DNA from: an uncultured Cellvibrio sp.
GTDB taxonomy: Bacteria; Pseudomonadota; Gammaproteobacteria; Pseudomonadales; Cellvibrionaceae
DNA: 6,017 nt
Assembly: GCA_946481735.1 (NCBI GenBank)
Contig: CAMLOU010000191.1
Location: 1 to 6,017, forward strand
Direction of reading: 5' to 3'
Shown: piece after piece, positions 1 through 5,947 of the stretch
Layout of the letters: each line of letters starts with the position of its first letter
Position numbering within the stretch: the stretch's first letter is position 1
Notes under the pieces: model-generated
The model's database searches: none
The model's input: only the letters and a program-made list of their open reading frames with translations
What the model was told of the DNA's origin: nothing
Translations under genes and position numbers: made by a program

Positions 1-1214
1 GCAAACCCTGGCTGGCGCGGCGCGAATGGGCGCAGGCACGCGTTCCATGCAGTGCGCGAGGCGGTTTATGGCTCGCCTGGATTTTTGCCATCTTGTGGAA
101 TGCCATTTCCTCATTTCTCTGGTTTGTTATCCCCGCAGAAGTTGCCACGGGCAATTACATGATATTGATCGCCGCCCTGTTCCCGCTGGTGGGGCTTGGG
201 CTGTTATGGTGGGCGATTTCAGTCACCCTGGAGTGGCGTCGTTTTGGCGAACTGTACCTGGACCTTGATCCTTACCCCGGTGCCATCGGCGGTCAGGTAG
301 GTGGCACGCTGGAATTGTCATTACCTTATGACAGAACCAACGCGTTTCCGCTCTCATTAAGTTGTGTCCACAGTTACATGTCCGGCAGCGGCAAGAATCG
401 TTCGCGCAAGGAATCCGTCACCTGGCAAGCCCAGGGCTATGCCTATGCCGAGTCTTCGGCCGGAGGCACACGGTTGAATTTTCGTTTTGATGTTCCGGAG
501 GGGTTGCCTTCCAGCGAAGCGCCAGCAGACAGTTATTATGTGTGGCGATTGGTGATAAACGCTGACTTGCCTGGCGTGGATTTACATCGCCAGTTTGAAC
601 TGCCGGTATTTCCGACTGCTGAACGATCCCGCTATCAGCGAGAGGACTCGGCTGCACACCCCCTGGCATTGGAGCAGCGCGATGCACTGATTGAGTCGGT
701 GCTCGATCTGCGGCAAGTCCATGGCGGGGTGGAACTCTACTACCCCATGTGGCGCAATGCCGGGATGAAGCTGGGCTGGATGCTATTTGGCTTGATCTTT
801 GGCGGCGCGGGCATCGGCATGTGGTACACCGATGCGCCACGGTTTATGGCGATCATATTTACGGGTATCGGTTTGCTGGCGTGTGTGTTTTGTCTGTACG
901 GATTGTTAAACAGCTTGCGCATCCGGCTCGACCAGCAGGGCTTGTGGACCCAGCGCCGTCTATTGGGGATGATTGTTCATAAACAGCACTATCCGCGCGC
1001 GCAGATCAAACACTTGCAGTTACACAAAAGCTACAGCGCGCAATCCGGCAGTGAATACACGGAGGTTTTTGCGCTTAAGGCTCTGGCAGCGGATGGGAAA
1101 AAAATTACCGTGGGCGAAAGTCTCAAAGGTCGTGCAACGGCAGTGCAGGCGCTGGACGCTATCAGCTTGTTAAGTGGTTACCCCGCCGTTACCGACGCAG
1201 CGAAATCTAAGTAA
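1..1214 (+). CDS. DUF3592-type multi-pass inner-membrane protein, 5'-truncated by window edge
   Basis: The reading frame is open from position 3 to a TAA at 1212-1214, giving 403 visible residues. It runs in from outside the window: the codons before the first in-frame start-like codon (TTG at 93) already encode a typical lead-in (KPWLARREWA) and the first half of a membrane helix, so 93 is an internal Leu and not the start. Hydrophobic segments lie at visible residues about 22-44, 52-72, 256-275 and 281-303. Between the first and second pairs is a soluble domain of roughly 180 residues with the motifs PGAIGGQVGG and SGSGKNRS, which I recall from proteins annotated as DUF3592; this naming is from memory and not from a search. 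The C-terminal 100 or so residues form a soluble, probably cytoplasmic, beta-rich domain. Biochemical function is unknown. The stop lies 9 nt before the C13 peptidase gene, so the two are very probably co-transcribed. The promoter is upstream of the window. Confidence 0.8.
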   Translation, partial: KPWLARREWAQARVPCSARGGLWLAWIFAILWNAISSFLWFVIPAEVATGNYMILIAALFPLVGLGLLWWAISVTLEWRRFGELYLDLDPYPGAIGGQVGGTLELSLPYDRTNAFPLSLSCVHSYMSGSGKNRSRKESVTWQAQGYAYAESSAGGTRLNFRFDVPEGLPSSEAPADSYYVWRLVINADLPGVDLHRQFELPVFPTAERSRYQREDSAAHPLALEQRDALIESVLDLRQVHGGVELYYPMWRNAGMKLGWMLFGLIFGGAGIGMWYTDAPRFMAIIFTGIGLLACVFCLYGLLNSLRIRLDQQGLWTQRRLLGMIVHKQHYPRAQIKHLQLHKSYSAQSGSEYTEVFALKALAADGKKITVGESLKGRATAVQALDAISLLSGYPAVTDAAKSK

Positions 1215-1218
1215 GAGG
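1213..1218 (+). promoter_or_regulatory. Ribosome binding site deciding a GTG start
   Basis: The sequence AAGAGG overlaps the TAA stop of the upstream gene and ends 5 nt before the GTG at 1224. It supports GTG as the initiation codon of the C13 peptidase gene and suggests translational coupling between the two genes. Confidence 0.6.
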
Positions 1219-1223
1219 TTGGT

Positions 1224-2750
1224 GTGCAGTTATCGTCAAAACATGTTTTAACCGCGGCGAGTATTTTTTTAATAGCCGCGTTTGCGCTGGCTTATCTCAA
1301 TCCTGCGCCGCAGCTCATTTCCACCGGGGAGGCCCGGGTTGATCAGCTACTGATGCCCGATGGTGCGATCTATAACGGTGAGCTGAGTGCGGGTTTGCTG
1401 CACGGCCAGGGCGAGCTGATCTGGTCCAGTGGTGCGCGCTATAGCGGTGAGTTTGCGCGCGGTGTTTATGATGGGCAGGGTGTGTTGCGCGAAGCCAACG
1501 GCGATGAATATCGCGGTGAATTTATTGCAGGGGAATTGACCGGGCCCGGTGAGTTTATCGGCGCAGATGGTTCGCGTTACGTCGGCGAATTCTTGCGCGG
1601 TGTTTTTCACGGAAAAGGTGAATTTACCAGTGCAGATGGCGACCGTTACCTGGGTAATTTTGATGAGGGCGATTTACAGGGCGAAGGCGAATTCTTCGGC
1701 AAGAACGGCGATCACTACCAGGGTGAATTCAAGTATTGGATGTTTGACGGCGTTGGTACCCTGAAAGAAAAAGACGGTGAATACAAAGGGCAATTCAGCC
1801 AAGGTATCTTTCACGGTTACGGCTTATATCGGTACGCGGAAACCAGCGATGAACCGGATAAATTATTGGCCGGGCGCTGGCGTTGGGGCGAGTTTGAATC
1901 CGCCGGTAAGGAATCCGATCAGGATGCGTTACCGTTTGTTATCGAAAAAGCACTTTACCAACAAGCCGATTTATTAGCGGCGGCTGGCAAAAGTATCTTG
2001 CCCAGTGATCCTGAGGCGATCAATCTTTACTTCGTGGGCGTGGCCGGTTTCAGTCGGCAGGATGTGTTTCGCAAGGAGCTGGATTTTATCCATGCGCAAT
2101 TCGATCAACAATTTGGTACGGCGGGCCGCTCTCTGGTACTCATCAATCATAATGACACGCTGACGAATATTCCCATGGCGACGCCCCACAGTATTGAGCA
2201 GGCGTTGCAGGCGGTAGCGGGCAAGATGAATCCGGACAAGGATATTCTATTTCTCTACCTGACCAGCCACGGCTCTGCCAAACATGAGTTCAGCATTGTC
2301 CAGCAAGGTATGAGTTTGCCAGACTTAACCGCTGAACGTTTGGGGGCAATCATTAAGGCCCTGCCGATCAAATGGAAAGTCATTGCTGTATCCGCCTGTT
2401 ACTCCGGTGGTTTTATTCCCTTTCTGGAAAGCCCGACAACATTGGTGATGACGGCGTCGAGCAAGGATCGCAAATCCTTCGGTTGTACCGATACCTCTGA
2501 AATGACTTATTTCGGGCGCGCCTATTTCAAAGAAGCTCTGCCGGAGGCTGACTCGTTTGAAGCCGCATTCGCCAAAAGTGACACCCTGATTGCCCAATGG
2601 GAAAAAGAACTTGACGAAGAGGTTATTCATTCCCTGCCACAGATGGTGATGGGTGAAGAGATAAAACAGTATTTGCCGCGTTGGTGGCAAACCATTGAGG
2701 CCGCAGCGCAAACACACGAACAACCTTCATTATCAGAACGAGGCGATTGA
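1224..2750 (+). CDS. MORN-repeat C13 (legumain-like) cysteine peptidase, exported or membrane-anchored
   Basis: This 508-residue protein begins at a GTG chosen because AAGAGG sits 5 nt upstream and the hydrophobic leader starts immediately. Residues 9-24 are a Sec-type hydrophobic stretch ending in ALA-Y, so it is either a cleaved signal peptide (after Ala23) or an N-terminal anchor; there is no lipobox Cys. Residues 47-205 hold seven MORN repeats, with conserved Tyr at 50, 73, 96, 119, 142, 165 and 187 in the YxGEF pattern. Residues about 237-490 match the C13 peptidase fold of clan CD: a hydrophobic strand leads into TSHGS (His349), and another into SACYSGG (Cys392), the expected catalytic dyad. 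Legumain-family enzymes typically cut after Asn or Asp, but the specificity pocket cannot be judged here. MORN repeats in other proteins mediate membrane or protein contact, so a repeat-targeted envelope protease is the natural reading; substrates are unknown. The domain pair resembles C13 family peptidases annotated in Pseudomonas. It is the middle gene of the likely operon. Confidence 0.9.
   Translation: MQLSSKHVLTAASIFLIAAFALAYLNPAPQLISTGEARVDQLLMPDGAIYNGELSAGLLHGQGELIWSSGARYSGEFARGVYDGQGVLREANGDEYRGEFIAGELTGPGEFIGADGSRYVGEFLRGVFHGKGEFTSADGDRYLGNFDEGDLQGEGEFFGKNGDHYQGEFKYWMFDGVGTLKEKDGEYKGQFSQGIFHGYGLYRYAETSDEPDKLLAGRWRWGEFESAGKESDQDALPFVIEKALYQQADLLAAAGKSILPSDPEAINLYFVGVAGFSRQDVFRKELDFIHAQFDQQFGTAGRSLVLINHNDTLTNIPMATPHSIEQALQAVAGKMNPDKDILFLYLTSHGSAKHEFSIVQQGMSLPDLTAERLGAIIKALPIKWKVIAVSACYSGGFIPFLESPTTLVMTASSKDRKSFGCTDTSEMTYFGRAYFKEALPEADSFEAAFAKSDTLIAQWEKELDEEVIHSLPQMVMGEEIKQYLPRWWQTIEAAAQTHEQPSLSERGD
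1362..1838 (+). repeat. Seven tandem MORN repeats (23-residue period) within the C13 peptidase gene
   Basis: The encoded units recur every 69 nt with the consensus G-x-x-Y-x-G-E-F-x-x-G-x-x-x-G-x-G. The spacing between the conserved tyrosines is 23 residues five times and then 22 at the last step, so the seventh unit has lost one residue. The third unit has Thr-Gly-Pro-Gly where others have His/Asp-Gly-x-Gly, and the sixth has an aromatic KYWMF in place of the usual xxGxx. The DNA copies are diverged, so this is a protein repeat and not a recently expanded DNA repeat. Confidence 0.9.
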
Positions 2751-2753
2751 TCC

Positions 2754-3197
2754 ATGTTAAATCCCGTAGAATTAACCGGCAGTGATTTTTCGCCTGAAAA
2801 AGGCCAGGTCATTGTGGCAGAACATAATCACCGTTATACCCGCGCGATCTACACCGAGCAGCACCAATGGTTTGCGGATGAAGCGAAACAAATTGGCGGT
2901 GATGATTACGGGCCTAATCCCTATGAGATGTTGATGGCTGCATTAGGCGCATGCACATCAATGACTGTGCGCATGTATGCCAACCGCAAGGAGTGGCCTC
3001 TGGATGACATTCGCGTAACTCTGAGCCATCGACGCGATAACCGTGACGGTCAGGTGGTCGATATCTTCGAACGTATGATCCAGGTTGCCGGCGACTTAAC
3101 CGACGAGCAACGGCAACGGTTGTTGGACATCGCCAACAAATGCCCCGTACATAAAACATTAACCGGAACCATCGATATTCAAACCCAATTGCGCTAA
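2754..3197 (+). CDS. OsmC/Ohr family thiol protein (putative peroxide-reducing)
   Basis: This 147-residue protein has the OsmC/Ohr layout: an N-terminal beta segment, then a helix with NPYEMLMAALGACTSMT carrying Cys67, and a second cysteine, Cys130, in the C-terminal motif KCPVHKTL. The 63-residue spacing between the two cysteines is close to that in characterised Ohr proteins, where they act as peroxidatic and resolving residues in reducing organic hydroperoxides. Arg30 and Glu58 are candidates for the conserved Arg/Glu that activate the thiol. Length is normal for the family. It has no signal peptide and should be cytoplasmic. The ATG lies 3 nt after the peptidase stop, with GAGG at 2740-2743 inside the preceding gene, so it is translated from the same message. 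It lacks the specific motifs I would need to call it osmC, ohr or yhfA, so no symbol is given. The actual substrate and the reason for linkage to an exported protease are unknown. Confidence 0.88.
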   Translation: MLNPVELTGSDFSPEKGQVIVAEHNHRYTRAIYTEQHQWFADEAKQIGGDDYGPNPYEMLMAALGACTSMTVRMYANRKEWPLDDIRVTLSHRRDNRDGQVVDIFERMIQVAGDLTDEQRQRLLDIANKCPVHKTLTGTIDIQTQLR

Positions 3198-3199
3198 CC

Positions 3200-3222
3200 G
3201 GTTGCGCGGGTTACCGCGCACC
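3200..3222. terminator. GC-rich hairpin between two convergent genes, possible bidirectional terminator
   Basis: A perfect 7-bp stem (TGCGCGG at 3203-3209, CCGCGCA at 3214-3220) closes a 4-nt loop. It can be extended by a GG/CC pair (3200-3201 with 3221-3222) across a single bulged T. It starts just after the OsmC stop and covers the hydrolase stop codon. No long T-run follows on either strand (TATTAATT on plus), so a classical intrinsic terminator is not proven; position between convergent genes is the main argument. Confidence 0.45.
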
Positions 3223-4113
3223 TATTAATTCCAGTAACGCTGGCCATTGCTGCTGCCAGCAGCAGCGGTGATCAAAACCCTCAATAACCCGTGGCGGATG
3301 GCCTTGAGCCTGCAACCAATCTCGTGCAAGCAGCGGCGGTACTACCTGGTCTTTGCTGCCAAAAAAATGATATTGCACTCTGGGTCGTGTGTTGGTGAGC
3401 TCTGCCGGATTCAACGAGCCACTCAAGGGGCTGTAATGATGGTGGCGGGTCCAGGCATCCACATCCAGATTAGCGGCGATGGTCACTAATCGGGTGACTT
3501 CCGGCATCCGCTGCGCCATCAAGGTCGCGATAGTGCCGCCGCCGCTGTAACCAATTAGCGTTACCTGCGAGTAGTCTTGTGTTGCCAGCCATTGGCGCAG
3601 GGCATCCACCATACTGGCGATGACTGTTTCTGAGTAGCGGGCATTGGTCCATAAACGCGATTCGCAATGGCTATCCGCCAGGCCGTAAAAAGGATTATTG
3701 AAATAGCAGGGGCGCCCGAGAAAGATGGCCGGTTGCGGGTCTTGTCGCATCAGTGCCAGGGTCAAGGGCGCGCGCGGTGTAGGGTCTTTGGCAATCAGAT
3801 AACGTTTGATCCAGGGGCGCCCGTCACCTTCGATATACACATGAATTCTTGTAGATGAATCCGGCGACGGTTGCGACAACACCAGGTGTTGGTGATAGGG
3901 TGTCGTAATACGGCTTGCTTGCATGGCTTCGGATAAGCGCGCAAAATCATCCCGGGTGTTTCCCTGGCAACCCCACAAGGTCATCGTCGCTACGCTCAAT
4001 AAATAGAGACGTAGCAATAAGCCGGGATGCAGCAATTGTCGGGTTGCAATAACAATAAAAAAAAGCGCAGCTTGTACATTCACAGACATTTGATCGGCAG
4101 GGCATTTTTTCAT
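3211..4113 (-). CDS. Alpha/beta-hydrolase lipoprotein (putative serine hydrolase)
   Basis: The ATG at 4113 gives a 300-residue protein and is chosen because GGGGAAG (plus-strand 4122-4128) lies 8 nt upstream and the protein opens with MKK. The frame stays open back to 4311, but that extension is AT-rich intergenic DNA and has no signal-peptide character. A hydrophobic leader (about residues 31-48) ends in LWGC, an acceptable lipobox with Cys49 as the lipid-modified residue, so the mature protein should be membrane-attached in the envelope. The hydrolase core shows the strand HVYIEGDGRPW (91-101), a GRPCYFNNPF segment (133-142), the nucleophile elbow GYSGGG with Ser190, a likely acid Asp255 in GSKDQVVPP, and His282 in GFDHRCCW, which together form a complete Ser-Asp-His triad. 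The substrate cannot be predicted; esterase, lipase or acyltransferase activity are all possible. It is convergent with the operon and divergent from the caspase-like gene. An ATG at 4089 is a weaker alternative start. Confidence 0.85.
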   Translation of the reverse strand: MKKCPADQMSVNVQAALFFIVIATRQLLHPGLLLRLYLLSVATMTLWGCQGNTRDDFARLSEAMQASRITTPYHQHLVLSQPSPDSSTRIHVYIEGDGRPWIKRYLIAKDPTPRAPLTLALMRQDPQPAIFLGRPCYFNNPFYGLADSHCESRLWTNARYSETVIASMVDALRQWLATQDYSQVTLIGYSGGGTIATLMAQRMPEVTRLVTIAANLDVDAWTRHHHYSPLSGSLNPAELTNTRPRVQYHFFGSKDQVVPPLLARDWLQAQGHPPRVIEGFDHRCCWQQQWPALLELIGAR

Positions 4114-4121
4114 TGTTTTTT

Positions 4122-4128
4122 CTTCCCC
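4122..4128 (-). promoter_or_regulatory. Ribosome binding site for the hydrolase lipoprotein
   Basis: Read on the minus strand this is GGGGAAG, followed by 8 nt (AAAAAACA) and ATG at 4113. It is the best Shine-Dalgarno match in the region and decides the start against both the longer open frame and the internal ATG at 4089. Confidence 0.5.
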
Positions 4129-4185
4129 GGCGCTCGCCGCAATATATCGGGCACGACGGTTTTTCACGAGTTTAATAATGAATTT

Positions 4186-4211
4186 GTTGTCGGAAAAATT
4201 AACACGACAAC
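4186..4211. promoter_or_regulatory. Perfect 7-bp dyad (GTTGTCG / CGACAAC), candidate operator
   Basis: GTTGTCG at 4186-4192 is mirrored exactly by CGACAAC at 4205-4211 around a 12-nt AT-rich spacer. The half-site centres are 19 nt apart, close to two helical turns, which fits binding by a dimeric regulator on one DNA face. It sits in the middle of the divergent gap, where one protein could control both neighbours. No regulator family is recognised from the motif, and a chance match is possible. Confidence 0.3.
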
Positions 4212-4291
4212 TCACTGGAATTTTGTAAAAATTATTCAATCCCGGCGCAGATATTCCGCGCTTTTTTCGCTGTTGCGATGACTCAAAATGG

Positions 4292-5947
4292 ATGGTTTGG
4301 TTTATGTGCACACATCACACTCCACGTTATAAAAATCCTCTTATGGGACTCTTTATGGCACTTTCCCTGTTGCTTACAGCGGTGTTACTTTCCGCTTGCG
4401 GCAGCCAGGATGTCAAGCAACAAATGCCGGCCAGCGGCACGCCGGACATTGAAGACCTGAATGTCGTGGACTGTTTGTTGCCGGGGCAGGTGAGAAGCCT
4501 GGGCACCACCAAATACATGACCCCCCGCCGTCCGGTGTTGACCACCGCTGCCGACTGCCGCATTCGCGGCGGCGAATACGTGGCCTATGATCGCGCTGAT
4601 TATAAAACCGCCCTCGCCGTGTGGATGCCCACCGCAGAAGCCGGTGATGCAGAAGCTCAGGCCAACGTCGGCGAGATTTTTGAACGCGGCCTGGGTGGTT
4701 CTCCGAATTACGAAGCGGCCGCTATCTGGTATCGCAAAGCCGCAGAGCAGGGCAACCCGCGCGCGCAATTCAATCTGGGTACTTTATATGAGCAAGGCCT
4801 GGGGGTGGAAAAAGATAAGTTGCAGGCACTCAACTGGTATCGCAAAGCCTGGGGTCTGGAAGAAGACAGCGTAATGTATCAATCTGCCGCCCAGGAAGCC
4901 CAGGATGAATTGCGGGCACAGTTGCAGAAAACCCTGTCAGAAAAAGACACGCAAATTAAATTATTGAATAACCAAATCGCCGGCTTGCAGAAAAAAATCG
5001 GCAGCTCTGCCGAAACTGCCGAGTTACAACAGGAGTTGAATCAGCTCAAGGTGTGGGTGAAAAATCTTGAAGCAGAACGGATGGTGGCGAAAAATGAAAT
5101 TGACCTGATTCCGCGCATGAGGCAACCGCAAGAAGGCCTGACAACGCGAGTGTCAACCACCAGCGATGCGCAGACGATTAAAGTGGATGACATGGAATTC
5201 GGTAAATATTATGCGTTGATCATCGCGAATCAGGACTACGACAATATCGAAGATCTGCTGACGCCATATTCGGACGCGCAGCGAGCCAAAAAAATTCTCG
5301 AAGAAAACTACGGTTTTAATGTGACCATGCTGCTGGACGCCGACAACACCACCGTGATGAAGGCGATCAACGAATTAAATGAACTGGTGACAGAAGAGGA
5401 TAATTTATTAATTTTCTACGCCGGTCACGGTACCCGTATTGAAACCGGTGAACTTGAAACCGGTTATTGGCTGCCGGTCAATGCTACGCCACCACCGGAC
5501 GATACCTTCTGGGTTTCCAACGAGTTTGTGACGCGCCACCTGGCACGTATCAAAGCGAAGCGCGTGATGGTGGTTGCCGATTCCTGTTACTCCGGCCTGT
5601 TGTCATCCGCACCTGGCTATCTGTTTATGGATGAGAAAGCGCAATACACCCAGGATTACATTCGCTACAAACTGCCCAAAAAATCCCGCTTGTTGCTGGC
5701 GTCCGGTGGAGACCAACCAGTGCTGGACAATATTGGCCAGGGCCACTCGGTTTTTGCCCGCGCGTTTCTTGATACCCTTGAAGGTGCCGGTACCATTATC
5801 AGTGGTCCGGAGCTGTATCTGAAGATAAAAGACAATGTGGCGAGTCGGGCAAAATCAGTGGGCTTTGATCAAATGCCGGAATTCAAGGCGATCAAAGGTG
5901 CCGGGCATGAGGTGGGTGATTTCTTCTTTGTGCGTAAGGCGAGCTGA
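4292..5947 (+). CDS. Sel1-repeat, coiled-coil, caspase-like (peptidase C14) lipoprotein
   Basis: From the ATG at 4292 the protein has 551 residues. A hydrophobic leader (about 19-35) ends in the textbook lipobox LSAC, with Cys36 as the lipidated residue. Next come two Sel1-like repeats (115-149 and 150-185), a Glu/Lys/Gln-rich helix typical of a coiled coil (about 197-270), and a caspase-like domain (about 303-548) opening with YYALIIANQDY. The catalytic pair is visible: His379 in YAGHG and Cys432 in DSCYSG. The protein is therefore a predicted envelope-anchored clan CD peptidase; bacterial members of the C14 group often prefer Arg or Lys, but specificity is not readable here. Sel1 repeats usually bind partner proteins, and the coiled coil suggests self-association. 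The start is uncertain: ATG 4304 is preceded at 8 nt by GGATGG and keeps the Arg/Lys of the signal n-region, while ATG 4343 gives a short uncharged leader with no ribosome site. It ends 70 nt before the window edge and appears to be monocistronic here. Confidence 0.9.
   Translation: MVWFMCTHHTPRYKNPLMGLFMALSLLLTAVLLSACGSQDVKQQMPASGTPDIEDLNVVDCLLPGQVRSLGTTKYMTPRRPVLTTAADCRIRGGEYVAYDRADYKTALAVWMPTAEAGDAEAQANVGEIFERGLGGSPNYEAAAIWYRKAAEQGNPRAQFNLGTLYEQGLGVEKDKLQALNWYRKAWGLEEDSVMYQSAAQEAQDELRAQLQKTLSEKDTQIKLLNNQIAGLQKKIGSSAETAELQQELNQLKVWVKNLEAERMVAKNEIDLIPRMRQPQEGLTTRVSTTSDAQTIKVDDMEFGKYYALIIANQDYDNIEDLLTPYSDAQRAKKILEENYGFNVTMLLDADNTTVMKAINELNELVTEEDNLLIFYAGHGTRIETGELETGYWLPVNATPPPDDTFWVSNEFVTRHLARIKAKRVMVVADSCYSGLLSSAPGYLFMDEKAQYTQDYIRYKLPKKSRLLLASGGDQPVLDNIGQGHSVFARAFLDTLEGAGTIISGPELYLKIKDNVASRAKSVGFDQMPEFKAIKGAGHEVGDFFFVRKAS
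4634..4846 (+). repeat. Two Sel1-like repeats within the caspase-like gene
   Basis: Residues 115-149 and 150-185 align to each other as A-E-x-G-[DN]-x-x-A-Q-x-N-[LV]-G-x-[IL]-[FY]-E-x-G-L-G, ending in W-Y-R-K in both. This is the alpha/alpha solenoid signature of Sel1-like units. A degenerate half unit (YKTALAVWMPT, 104-114) precedes them. Such solenoids normally provide a protein-binding surface, here placed between the lipid anchor and the coiled coil. Confidence 0.85.
4877..5095 (+). other. Coiled-coil segment linking Sel1 repeats to the caspase-like domain
   Basis: Residues about 196-268 contain no Pro, have few Gly, and show Leu/Ile at heptad-like spacing among Glu, Gln and Lys (for example QKTLSEKDTQIKLLNNQI). 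This looks like a long helix able to dimerise. In such a position it could bring two peptidase domains together, but that is inference. Confidence 0.6.

Larger units (their letters stand above)
4114..4291. other. AT-rich divergent intergenic region
   Basis: This gap separates the 5' ends of the hydrolase and caspase-like genes and must hold the promoters of both, unless initiation occurs inside the leader-coding parts. It is clearly richer in A and T than the flanking genes. I looked for TTGACA/TATAAT pairs on both strands and found only partial matches with poor spacing, so no promoter is called. The one clear structure is the dyad at 4186-4211. Confidence 0.6.

Noticed and set aside
2325..2723. 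Minus-strand open frame of 132 codons opposite the C13 peptidase domain
   Set aside because: It overlaps a well-supported peptidase gene, its translation has no recognisable domain, and no ribosome site precedes it. It is a shadow frame.
2754..4113. Split version of a fused alpha/beta-hydrolase/OsmC protein
   Set aside because: Such fusions exist, but here the two genes are on opposite strands and the hydrolase is a lipoprotein with a different motif set (GRPCYF, GYSGGG), so adjacency does not indicate a broken fusion.
4114..4311. Extended N-terminus of the hydrolase frame, open for 66 more codons up to 4311
   Set aside because: The added part is AT-rich intergenic DNA, would put a charged non-signal stretch before a lipoprotein leader, and would overlap the start of the divergent gene. 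The ATG at 4113 has a ribosome site.
4323..4340. TATAAA at 4328-4333 as a -10 box for the caspase-like gene
   Set aside because: It lies only 10 nt before the ATG at 4343, and the hexamer 17 nt upstream (TGTGCA) matches the -35 consensus at only three positions. It would also fall inside the coding region if the 4292 or 4304 start is right.
4385..4768. Minus-strand open frame of 127 codons opposite the Sel1 region
   Set aside because: It is fully antisense to a clear lipoprotein gene, with Ala/Gly-rich sequence typical of a shadow frame.
5864..5873. Perfect palindrome TTTGATCAAA
   Set aside because: It lies inside the coding sequence of the caspase-like domain and is fully explained by ordinary codons; a 10-bp palindrome is expected by chance.
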